Shown piece by piece: positions 1-5,334 of a stretch of 5,966 bases of DNA (the first letter of the stretch is position 1; every line of letters starts with the position of its first letter). The translations under genes were made by a program, and so were the position numbers. Source of the stretch: Candidatus Aminicenantota bacterium (GTDB lineage Bacteria > Acidobacteriota > Aminicenantia > Aminicenantales > Aminicenantaceae). Below the pieces are notes generated by a model. It worked only from the letters and a program-made list of their open reading frames with translations. It did not search any database and was not told where the DNA came from. The stretch is taken from contig JAFGNQ010000427.1 of assembly GCA_016926925.1 (NCBI GenBank), positions 1 through 5,966 on the forward strand. Reading direction: 5' to 3'.

Positions 1-1
1 C

Positions 2-334
2 GAAAGAGCGGTAAAGAATGCATCCGAAGATGACCTGGAAAAGGCGCGCATCAAGGTCGAGAGAATCGATTGTCCCGTGATGTTGATCAGCGGCACTAGG
101 GATGAGTTGGGTCCGACGACCGAATGGTCGGAAACCATCGCCGACACAATCAGAGAGAAAAAGCCTTCCTCGGAAGTGCTGCATTTGAATTATGATGGGG
201 CCGGGCATGCATTTTTCTTGCCGAATCTCCCTCCGACAAAACTCAATCCTGCCATTCAGGTTCGGGATGTAGCCCTGGCTGAGAGAGATGCCTGGAAGCG
301 AGTGCTCGAATTTCTGGACAAACACGCCAGGTGA
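2..334 (+). CDS. Alpha/beta hydrolase, C-terminal part (BAAT/acyl-CoA thioester hydrolase C-terminal-like), 5' end outside window
   Basis: The reading frame is open from base 2 to the TGA at 332-334, giving 110 codons with no start of its own. An ATG exists at 80, but the coding signal clearly runs upstream of it, so this is a gene cut by the window edge. The segment reads ERIDCPVMLISGTRDELGP and later LNYDGAGHAFFLP. This is the usual end of an alpha/beta hydrolase: a strand leading to the acid residue (D34 of the visible part), then the catalytic histidine (H69) in a G-A-G-H-A context. The 'RI.CPVMLISG..D' lead-in and the late 'A..DAWKRVLEFLDKH' helix resemble the BAAT_C domain of bile-acid-CoA:amino acid N-acyltransferase/acyl-CoA thioesterases. 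Dienelactone-hydrolase-like or peptidase S9-like enzymes share this fold, and the nucleophile elbow is off the window, so the substrate is not known. Confidence 0.8.
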   Translation, partial: ERAVKNASEDDLEKARIKVERIDCPVMLISGTRDELGPTTEWSETIADTIREKKPSSEVLHLNYDGAGHAFFLPNLPPTKLNPAIQVRDVALAERDAWKRVLEFLDKHAR

Positions 335-514
335 ACCCGGGGAGAAGAACTCGGTTCATCATACCTTGGTGTATCTGGCTCAGAGAAAATCTTAAGGGAT
401 GTCTGCACTCAGGTTAAATTCGCTCCATCCATTCCTTCAGATTCATTTTGTTGCGCTTTACTGCAGGTTTAGGGGTCCATTTTTACGATGAACTTCCGGC
501 ATGTGAGCCGGTCA

Positions 515-1882
515 TCACAGTGGAGGTCGGAGATGGACGCCCAATATCCGCTCGCACCAGCGGGCTGCCGAGAAGAGGATGTCTTCTGCTCGCGGAGGTC
601 CGGCTATCTGAATTCCAAGAGGGAACCCCTCTTCGTTTAATCCCAACGGAAGGCTGATTGTCGGCACTCCCAAAATTGTCCAGGGCGCCTGCATTACCGG
701 GCTTCCTGTGTTCTCCAAACCTGGTGGGGCTGCTCCGGGGGCGGCTGGGGTGAGGAAGGCATCGAAAGCGTCAAAGTGGTAGGGGAGCTGTGTCCTTTGC
801 TTCAATCGTGTCTGCAGGGCTTTGGCATAATCGACGGATGGGATGCGCAGGCCCTCCTCGATGAAAGCTCTGATTTTCGGGCTGTAGAGATCCTTATGCG
901 CGGTAAACATCTCTTGATGGCAAGCGGCCGCTTCGACTTTCATGATGGTTTTTCCGTTTTCAAAAACCGAATCGAAATAGTGAGCCGGAAATGATACTTC
1001 CTCTACCAAAGCCCCTTCCGTCTTGAGCCGTTCTGCGGCATCGTTCACATGCTCCTTCATCTCTTCGTCGGCGTTGTCGTAAAAAAAGTCACGGACAACA
1101 CCGAATCTGGGGGGCTTTGGGTTCTTCAGATTCTCGGATGAGGTTGGGACAGGCTCGTTCAATGAGTGGATGTCTCTCGGATCGTTTCCGGCTATAGCCT
1201 GGAATATGATTCCGGCATCCTCCACGCACTTTGCAAACAGACCGACGTGATCCAAGGTCCAGCTCAACGGGACAACTCCGTAGGTGCTGATTCTTCCGAA
1301 GTGCGGTTTGAATCCAACGAGGCCGTTGTAAGCTGCGGGCCTCAAGACAGACCCTAGGGTCTGGCTGCCGAGTGCACCGAGACACATCCCGGCAGCGACC
1401 GCTGCTGCAGAGCCGCTGCTCGAACCCCCCGGGGTGTGAGTCGTATTCCAGGGGTTGCGGGTGGGCGCCGGATCGAAAAGCGCAAATTCTGTGGTGTGCG
1501 TTTTTCCCAGGAGTACGGCGCCGGCTTTTTTCAAGAGACTCACAGCTGCCGCATCAAAATCAGGCACAAAGCCCGAGCAGACTTTTGAGCCCGATTCCGT
1601 TCGGATTCCGGCTGTATAAAATATGTCTTTCACTCCTATGGGAATTCCATGTAACGGTCCCTGTATTCGCCCCTCTTTGCGTTTCTGGTCGCAATTATGA
1701 GCTGTTTCCAGGGCTCTTTCACCATCAACGACAGCCCAGGCTTGGATTTCTGTCTCGAAATGATCGATGCGTTCTAGACAGGATTTCACTAGCTGGAGTG
1801 ATGTCAGCTCTCCGGCTTGAATGGCGGCCATGGCTTCGAAAATCGTCAATTCGCTGGGATTCTTTACGCTTTTTCCGACCAT
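515..1882 (-). CDS. Amidase signature family hydrolase (455 aa)
   Basis: Amidase-signature enzymes hydrolyse amide bonds with a Ser-cisSer-Lys triad, and all three are visible. Numbered from the ATG at 1882, these are K85 in GIPIGVKDIF, S154 in the GGSSSGS loop, and the nucleophile S178 in the stretch GSQTLGSVLRPAAYNG. The 24-residue gap between the two serines matches the family. The C-terminal PW...GVPTISLPLG and GIQIAGP..AED motifs are intact, and the length is normal. A GTG at 1945 would add 21 residues, but it lacks a ribosome binding site and lies upstream of a candidate -10 box. The ATG at 1882 has AGAGAG at 1887-1892, four bases upstream, so I chose it. GatA of the amidotransferase is the nearest well-known relative, but no gatB or gatC is adjacent and the Q in GSQTLGS fits free-standing amidases. 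The substrate cannot be read from sequence. The protein has no signal peptide and is probably cytoplasmic. Confidence 0.93.
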   Translation of the reverse strand: MVGKSVKNPSELTIFEAMAAIQAGELTSLQLVKSCLERIDHFETEIQAWAVVDGERALETAHNCDQKRKEGRIQGPLHGIPIGVKDIFYTAGIRTESGSKVCSGFVPDFDAAAVSLLKKAGAVLLGKTHTTEFALFDPAPTRNPWNTTHTPGGSSSGSAAAVAAGMCLGALGSQTLGSVLRPAAYNGLVGFKPHFGRISTYGVVPLSWTLDHVGLFAKCVEDAGIIFQAIAGNDPRDIHSLNEPVPTSSENLKNPKPPRFGVVRDFFYDNADEEMKEHVNDAAERLKTEGALVEEVSFPAHYFDSVFENGKTIMKVEAAACHQEMFTAHKDLYSPKIRAFIEEGLRIPSVDYAKALQTRLKQRTQLPYHFDAFDAFLTPAAPGAAPPGLENTGSPVMQAPWTILGVPTISLPLGLNEEGFPLGIQIAGPPRAEDILFSAARWCERILGVHLRPPL

Positions 1883-1935
1883 GAATCTCTCTTTTTGGAA
1901 TAGGGTCCAGGTTGAAAAGTGGACTTCCTTTAGGA

Positions 1936-1964
1936 TAGATAACACAGCGAAGACACGCGGTCAA
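1936..1964 (-). promoter_or_regulatory. Candidate promoter of the amidase gene
   Basis: Read on the minus strand, TTGACC (1959-1964, 5 of 6 to the sigma70 -35) is followed after 17 bases by TATCTA (1936-1941). A TGT directly before it gives an extended -10 (TGn). The -10 hexamer itself matches only about half the consensus. Transcription would begin near 1929, leaving a leader of about 47 bases before the ATG at 1882. This is consistent with that start rather than the GTG at 1945. Confidence 0.4.
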
Positions 1965-2129
1965 ATGTGTTTCATCCCCTCTAAGTGCTTAAGCTGGTTA
2001 AGATTGAAACATCCGCACGAAGACTCGGACGCGTTGCTCAGATATGACCTTGATTTTTTCGGTCTTCATCTCAAAGGTGTTATCGGGATGTATTTCAATG
2101 GTGAAGAGAGGGGAGTGTCGGAGGTACGC

Positions 2130-2393
2130 TCAATTCGTTTTGCGATTCAATGCCTTCTGGCGGATAAGAGAATAATAGAAGCTGTCCGAATTCCAATTGC
2201 CTGCTTTCCGAAAATATTTTGCTGCGTCTACAAGATCTCCTGTCTTGTCCTTTGCCACTGCGGTGTAGTAAATGAAAAAAGGATCTTCGATGTCTGCGTT
2301 CTTGAATAGCTCAAAAGCCCATCGGGGTTTGCCCTTCTTCAAATTTTCCCAAAAAGCATAGATTGATGCCGATATTTCGTTCGGATATGGCAA
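2130..2393 (-). pseudogene. Displaced C-terminal tail of the TPR lipoprotein (frameshifted away)
   Basis: This frame carries the natural end of the upstream TPR lipoprotein, one base out of phase with it. From CGA at 2324 it reads RWAFELFKNADIEDPFF, then IYYTAVAKDKTGDLVDAAKYFRKAGNWN, and ends at TGA 2130-2132. The FFIYYTAV...GDLVDAA...F.KA pattern is TPR helical-pair sequence. It joins smoothly to the upstream ..FLGKFEEGQT if one base of the CCCC run (plus-strand GGGG 2324-2327) is dropped. The frame can be opened at a TTG at 2393, but that overlaps the upstream frame and has no ribosome binding site. I therefore read it as a broken-off tail of about 64 residues rather than an independent gene. 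The joined protein would be 330 residues. A sequencing or assembly error would look the same. Confidence 0.7.
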
Positions 2394-3123
2394 AAGCAGG
2401 ATTCAGTTCTAAAGCTTTCCGGTAATGATCGATAGCTTGCTCGTACCTGCCTGTCTTAGTGTAGAGATCGGCGATGCAATCGTGTGAGTTGGGTTCGTCG
2501 GGAACGAGTTCCAAGTATTTCTGGAAATGTTCTTCTGCACTCTGATAATCCCCTCTGATCAAATTCCGGTAGCCTAAATCCTGAAAAGCAGGTGCAAACT
2601 CAGGGTCAATTTGGATTGCTCGTTCCAATTGTTCTATGGCTTTGAGCGTTTCTTTCGTTTTTATATAGACTCTGCCGAGGAGCCACCGCGCCCGGGCGTC
2701 ATCGGGGTTCAGCTCAATGAGCTGATGATAAAGCTCAGTGGCTTTCTCCGGATTGTTTTCCCAACGAAAAGCCTTAATAGCGGAAATAAGGACTTGTTCG
2801 GCTTTGGTGGTTCTTGAGGCATTGGTGGTCGCTTTTGCGATTGCTTGATCGATCTCATCGCTCGCGGAAGACGTTAAAGCTTTATAGACATGAGCCTGTG
2901 CGAAAAGAGGGTCTTTTTTAAGAGCGGCGCTTAGAAGCGCATCTGCCTCTTCTGTGTGATGGAATTCGAATTTTGCCCGTGCATCTCGAAAGAGGTTGCG
3001 GGCTTCTTTGGAGTAGGTGGAGATGGGAATTTCCTTCGGTCGGCTTCGGCAGCCTGGTTGGAGAATCATCAGGCTTCCTAAAATGAGAGAAAAAAAAACC
3101 CCGGTTCTTGGAGAATGTTTCAT
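2311..3123 (-). CDS. TPR-repeat lipoprotein, main part (270 aa as read; full gene 2130-3123 with a frameshift)
   Basis: The N-terminus MKHSPRTGVFFSLILGSLMILQPGC is a signal peptide ending in a lipobox-like LQPGC, with C25 as the likely lipidated residue. Q and P before the G are not the usual lipobox residues, so lipidation is probable rather than certain. The mature part is a chain of tetratricopeptide units, roughly residues 40-73, 112-140, 141-174, 175-208, 209-242 and 243 onward. The canonical W/L-G-Y-A-F-A-P spacing is clearest in ARWLLGRVYIKTKETLKAIE and AIDHYRKALELNP. Such proteins are envelope scaffolds for protein-protein contacts, and the partner is unknown. The frame could open as far up as 3501, but that would cross a divergent gene and its promoter. 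The ATG at 3123 has GGAGGT four bases upstream and begins the signal peptide. The frame hits TGA at 2311-2313 inside a TPR unit, and the missing end lies one base out of frame. Confidence 0.85.
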   Translation of the reverse strand: MKHSPRTGVFFSLILGSLMILQPGCRSRPKEIPISTYSKEARNLFRDARAKFEFHHTEEADALLSAALKKDPLFAQAHVYKALTSSASDEIDQAIAKATTNASRTTKAEQVLISAIKAFRWENNPEKATELYHQLIELNPDDARARWLLGRVYIKTKETLKAIEQLERAIQIDPEFAPAFQDLGYRNLIRGDYQSAEEHFQKYLELVPDEPNSHDCIADLYTKTGRYEQAIDHYRKALELNPAFAISERNIGINLCFLGKFEEGQTPMGF

Positions 3124-3127
3124 CCTG

Positions 3128-3133
3128 ACCTCC
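3128..3133 (-). promoter_or_regulatory. Shine-Dalgarno of the TPR lipoprotein
   Basis: GGAGGT on the minus strand lies four bases before the ATG at 3123. It is the only strong ribosome binding site in the long open frame that runs up to 3501, and it decides the start codon. Confidence 0.8.
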
Positions 3134-3231
3134 AAAAATCCCAAAATAGGTTGAATTCCCAAAATCTTTGGTGGTCTGCCTGGCGGGTGGGAATTGCTTA
3201 GCTCTTGGCGTATTTTCCCTTGTTCGATTAA

Positions 3232-3260
3232 AATATAAGTTGTGTGGCGGGTGATGTCAA
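3232..3260 (-). promoter_or_regulatory. Sigma70-type promoter of the TPR lipoprotein gene
   Basis: On the minus strand a perfect TTGACA (3255-3260) is followed after exactly 17 bases by TATATT (3232-3237, 5 of 6). Transcription would start near 3225, giving a leader of about 100 bases before the ATG at 3123. The spacer contains the nonamer TGGCGGGTG (3245-3253, plus strand). That nonamer occurs again at 3181-3189 inside the leader, so it might be an operator pair, or it may be chance. Confidence 0.72.
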
Positions 3261-3295
3261 GTTTGGGAGGTTTTCCGCCAGAAAGAAAGGTTGAG

Positions 3296-3324
3296 TTGAC
3301 CCGTGCAATCAATTCTTTTATTAT
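3296..3324 (+). promoter_or_regulatory. Sigma70-type promoter of the small exported protein gene
   Basis: TTGACC (3296-3301, 5 of 6) is followed after 17 bases by TATTAT (3319-3324, 5 of 6). The expected transcription start, about seven bases beyond the -10, is near 3331. The signal-peptide ATG is at 3335, so the leader would be only a few bases long. The promoter is back to back with the TPR promoter, with 35 bases between the two -35 boxes. Confidence 0.65.
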
Positions 3325-3334
3325 TAAACAGAAG

Positions 3335-3868
3335 ATGAGCGCCAAAAAAATCAGCAGCTTCATATTTCTGTTCTTGCTGTTTGCCGCATTGACTTTCCCA
3401 CAGAGTCTGGCTGAGGCGGCAAAGAAAGAAAAAGAAAGGAGAGCGTCTCTTAAAGGAAGAAAGACTGTTGTGGTGACGAATGCAGACCTAAAAAAAATCA
3501 TTCGCCGATCAGCCGTATCCGTCGTTCAGAGCACATCATCCGATGAATCGACCCCCGCTCGAATCCAACCGCCGAGCAATCCCCCTAGGAGAATAGAAAC
3601 ACCGGTTGAAACTCGTATGGACACTCGGGACAGTATGGATCCTACTTTTCAAGGAGACCGTTTGGTCAGTCCGGAAGAAACTGTCGAAATGCTGACGAAT
3701 AAGATGTACTATCTCCAGCAAAAATTTTACACATTCACTGATTGGACTCTGAGAGAAGAAATTCAAAAAGAGATGGTTCAAACTTATGAAAAGCTGCAGA
3801 AAGCTCAAGCAGACGCTGAAAAGTCAGGCGTGAAAAAAAGGAAACGAAAAGCCAGGGAGAAAAATTAG
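3335..3868 (+). CDS. Small exported basic protein of unknown function (177 aa)
   Basis: I do not recognise a named family. Residues 1-28 (MSAKKISSFIFLFLLFAALTF... ending near AEA) form a Sec signal peptide with a probable AXA-like cleavage site. Next comes a strongly basic KKEKERRASLKGRK stretch and then VVVTNADLKKI. Similar 'KExERR..(V)xTNxDL' segments follow signal peptides in many uncharacterised Acidobacteriota-type exported proteins; I recall this, it has not been searched. The middle (about 65-110) is rich in S, T, P and R and is probably unstructured. Residues about 113-167 look like a long amphipathic helix or coiled coil, and the tail KKRKRKAREKN is very basic. The frame is open back to a GTG at 3242, but I start at the ATG at 3335 because the signal peptide begins there and the promoter lies just upstream. 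No Shine-Dalgarno is visible. It is transcribed divergently from the TPR lipoprotein gene and may share its regulation. Confidence 0.8.
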   Translation: MSAKKISSFIFLFLLFAALTFPQSLAEAAKKEKERRASLKGRKTVVVTNADLKKIIRRSAVSVVQSTSSDESTPARIQPPSNPPRRIETPVETRMDTRDSMDPTFQGDRLVSPEETVEMLTNKMYYLQQKFYTFTDWTLREEIQKEMVQTYEKLQKAQADAEKSGVKKRKRKAREKN

Positions 3869-3886
3869 CTCTCCATGCAATTCTCT

Positions 3887-5116
3887 TTATTCTGCTTTTT
3901 CGAGCGGAATGAACTCGCCGTCATCGATTTCGCCGTTTTTTACTCTATAAAGGATTACACCTGAGATCATTTTCATGCCTGCAAAGGTGCTGTCCCCAAG
4001 AATCGCAGAAACCTGGATGAAGCGAACTTGGCTGCCTTCATACTCATAAGTTAGTCTTTCTCGTGCGTGGATATGCCCGGCAAGAGCCAAGCTATGGGTG
4101 TGCGTTCTCAGCAAAGCCAGGGCTGATTGGGCGTTGGCAACCGTGTGCTGGGACGTTTTTTCGCCGTTGACATTTATAAGCATCGGCGACCGCATCGAAT
4201 CCCTGTACCCGATGAGAGTTTGGACGGTACTGTAAAAGGGGATATGATTGAAGGTCACAACCGGAGTTTTCGGAGCGACAAACGACAGGTCCTTTTCAAG
4301 CCAGGCCAGCTGAGTATCATCCAGATGCCCGTAGTACCAGAGTTGATGATAATCGACCGTGTTCAACCCTATGAAGTGAACACCGCCGTAATTGAAAGAG
4401 TAGTAATCCGGTCCCAGGTAGTGACGGTACATCTTCTTCCCGTAAAGGGGATGCTCGGAACTTACCAGAGAATAATCTCTCTCGATACCGAATATTTCAT
4501 GGTTTCCCGGAATACTCCAAACGGGAATTGATAATTTTGCAATTTCTCTTTTATACAGTTCAAAATAACTTCTGGCCTCATTTTCCGGCACCCTCAGAGA
4601 GTCAAGAACGAGATCTCCGGTCATCAGGACAAATGCCGGTTTGACCGAATCGACAATAGCATTGAACTTAAGTAACCGAGGCAACGAAGCTTCGCTTAAA
4701 TGGGGATCCGAAGCATGAATGAAAGCGAACTCCTCGGCTTTTCCCGAACGAATTAGAGGAAAATCGGCCTCAAACCTACCTGAATTATTTTTTATGTGCT
4801 TCCAGAATGGACCGTTGGAGGCATAGTTGTCCGGTATGCTGATAAATGCTATACCATAACCTTTTGAGTCGGCTATTCGGTATGCTCCCATAGAATCGGA
4901 TGCAACTGCCTCGACTTGATCGGATACAACCACTCCCGGTATCCCGGGCTCCCTGCTGTCTCTGATCCCGTTTTCATTGATGTCGAGAAAGACGAATCCG
5001 GTTATAGTGACACTTTGGGGAGCTTCCTGCCTCTTATAGGCGGCATTTCCGCCAATATAAAAGCACAATACTGCAACCAGAATCATAAACACATGTTTCT
5101 TCATGAGATTTTCCAC
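3887..5116 (-). CDS. Secreted calcineurin-like metallophosphoesterase with N-terminal calcium-loop beta domain (409 aa)
   Basis: An N-terminal signal peptide or anchor (residues about 1-26, KKHVFMILVAVLCFYIGG) exports the protein. Residues about 36-120 form a beta-rich module (VTITGFVFLDINENGIRDSREPGIPGV), as in SdrD B-like and metallophosphoesterase N-terminal domains. It holds an EF-hand-like loop with D45, N47, N49, D53 and E56. The catalytic domain (about 130-380) has the full two-metal set: D137 and H139 (SDPH), D168 (TGDL), N205-H206 (PGNHE), H291 (FNHIPF), and H348 and H350 (GHIH). Such enzymes hydrolyse phosphomono- or diesters, and the substrate here is unknown. I prefer the GTG at 5116, which has GGAGAG (5121-5126) four bases upstream. 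The ATG at 5104 would remove four residues and has only a weak site. The stop lies 18 bases from that of the convergent small exported gene, and I see no clear terminator between them. Confidence 0.93.
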   Translation of the reverse strand: MENLMKKHVFMILVAVLCFYIGGNAAYKRQEAPQSVTITGFVFLDINENGIRDSREPGIPGVVVSDQVEAVASDSMGAYRIADSKGYGIAFISIPDNYASNGPFWKHIKNNSGRFEADFPLIRSGKAEEFAFIHASDPHLSEASLPRLLKFNAIVDSVKPAFVLMTGDLVLDSLRVPENEARSYFELYKREIAKLSIPVWSIPGNHEIFGIERDYSLVSSEHPLYGKKMYRHYLGPDYYSFNYGGVHFIGLNTVDYHQLWYYGHLDDTQLAWLEKDLSFVAPKTPVVTFNHIPFYSTVQTLIGYRDSMRSPMLINVNGEKTSQHTVANAQSALALLRTHTHSLALAGHIHARERLTYEYEGSQVRFIQVSAILGDSTFAGMKMISGVILYRVKNGEIDDGEFIPLEKAE

Positions 5117-5120
5117 TATT

Positions 5121-5126
5121 CTCTCC
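5121..5126 (-). promoter_or_regulatory. Shine-Dalgarno favouring the GTG start of the phosphoesterase
   Basis: GGAGAG on the minus strand sits four bases before the GTG at 5116 but sixteen bases before the ATG at 5104. Its spacing therefore supports the non-ATG start. Confidence 0.6.
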
Positions 5127-5169
5127 GTTTCTTTTAATTGGATTATTCATAAAAACCGACGATACTCAT

Positions 5170-5198
5170 ATTTTAAGAAATATTCATTTATATGTCCG
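5170..5198 (-). promoter_or_regulatory. Candidate promoter of the phosphoesterase gene
   Basis: On the minus strand CGGACA (5193-5198, 4 of 6) is followed after 17 bases by TAAAAT (5170-5175, 5 of 6) in AT-rich DNA. Transcription would begin near 5163, about 47 bases before the GTG. Other AT-rich hexamers nearby could serve equally well. If the surrounding repeat is a mobile element, this promoter lies within it. Confidence 0.35.
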
Positions 5199-5218
5199 CG
5201 ATTTTTACCCTTTGGGCG

Positions 5219-5240
5219 AGCCGATCTTGCTGCATCGGCT
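5219..5240. repeat. Perfect 7-bp hairpin beside the inner repeat unit
   Basis: AGCCGAT (5219-5225) pairs with ATCGGCT (5234-5240) across an 8-base loop. No T-run follows on either strand, so it is not a standard intrinsic terminator. GAGCCGA (5218-5224) is also complementary to TCGGCTC at 5266-5272, so two mutually exclusive pairings are possible. Confidence 0.5.
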
Positions 5241-5334
5241 TCCTTTCAGCCCGGGTTAGGTTGGGTCGGCTCACTACAGCTTCATGGGCCGCTTCGTTGC
5301 CGTTCCAGCAACCTCGACTCATGAATAATCCGGG

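Noticed and set aside
496..511. CCGGC/GCCGG hairpin just after the amidase stop as a terminator
   Set aside because: The stem is only 5 bp and no T-run follows on either strand. The GAACC/GGTTC pair at 333-357 fails for the same reason.
515..1882. GatA subunit of aspartyl/glutamyl-tRNA amidotransferase
   Set aside because: The signature motifs are shared, but no gatB or gatC is nearby and the nucleophile motif GSQTLGS fits free-standing amidases.
1372..1884. Plus-strand open frame of 170 codons opposite the amidase
   Set aside because: It lies antisense to a gene with all catalytic motifs intact. Its product is rich in R, C and S with no recognisable domain, typical of a shadow frame.
1821..2309. 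Plus-strand open frame of 162 codons across the amidase start and TPR tail
   Set aside because: It crosses two minus-strand genes and the promoter between them, and its product is Cys- and Phe-rich with no domain pattern.
3124..3501. Upstream extension of the TPR protein frame to 3501
   Set aside because: It would run through the divergent promoter region and overlap the small exported gene. The ATG at 3123 has a strong Shine-Dalgarno and begins a signal peptide.
4127..4531. Plus-strand open frame of 134 codons within the phosphoesterase
   Set aside because: It is antisense to the conserved catalytic core of the metallophosphoesterase and has no domain pattern of its own.
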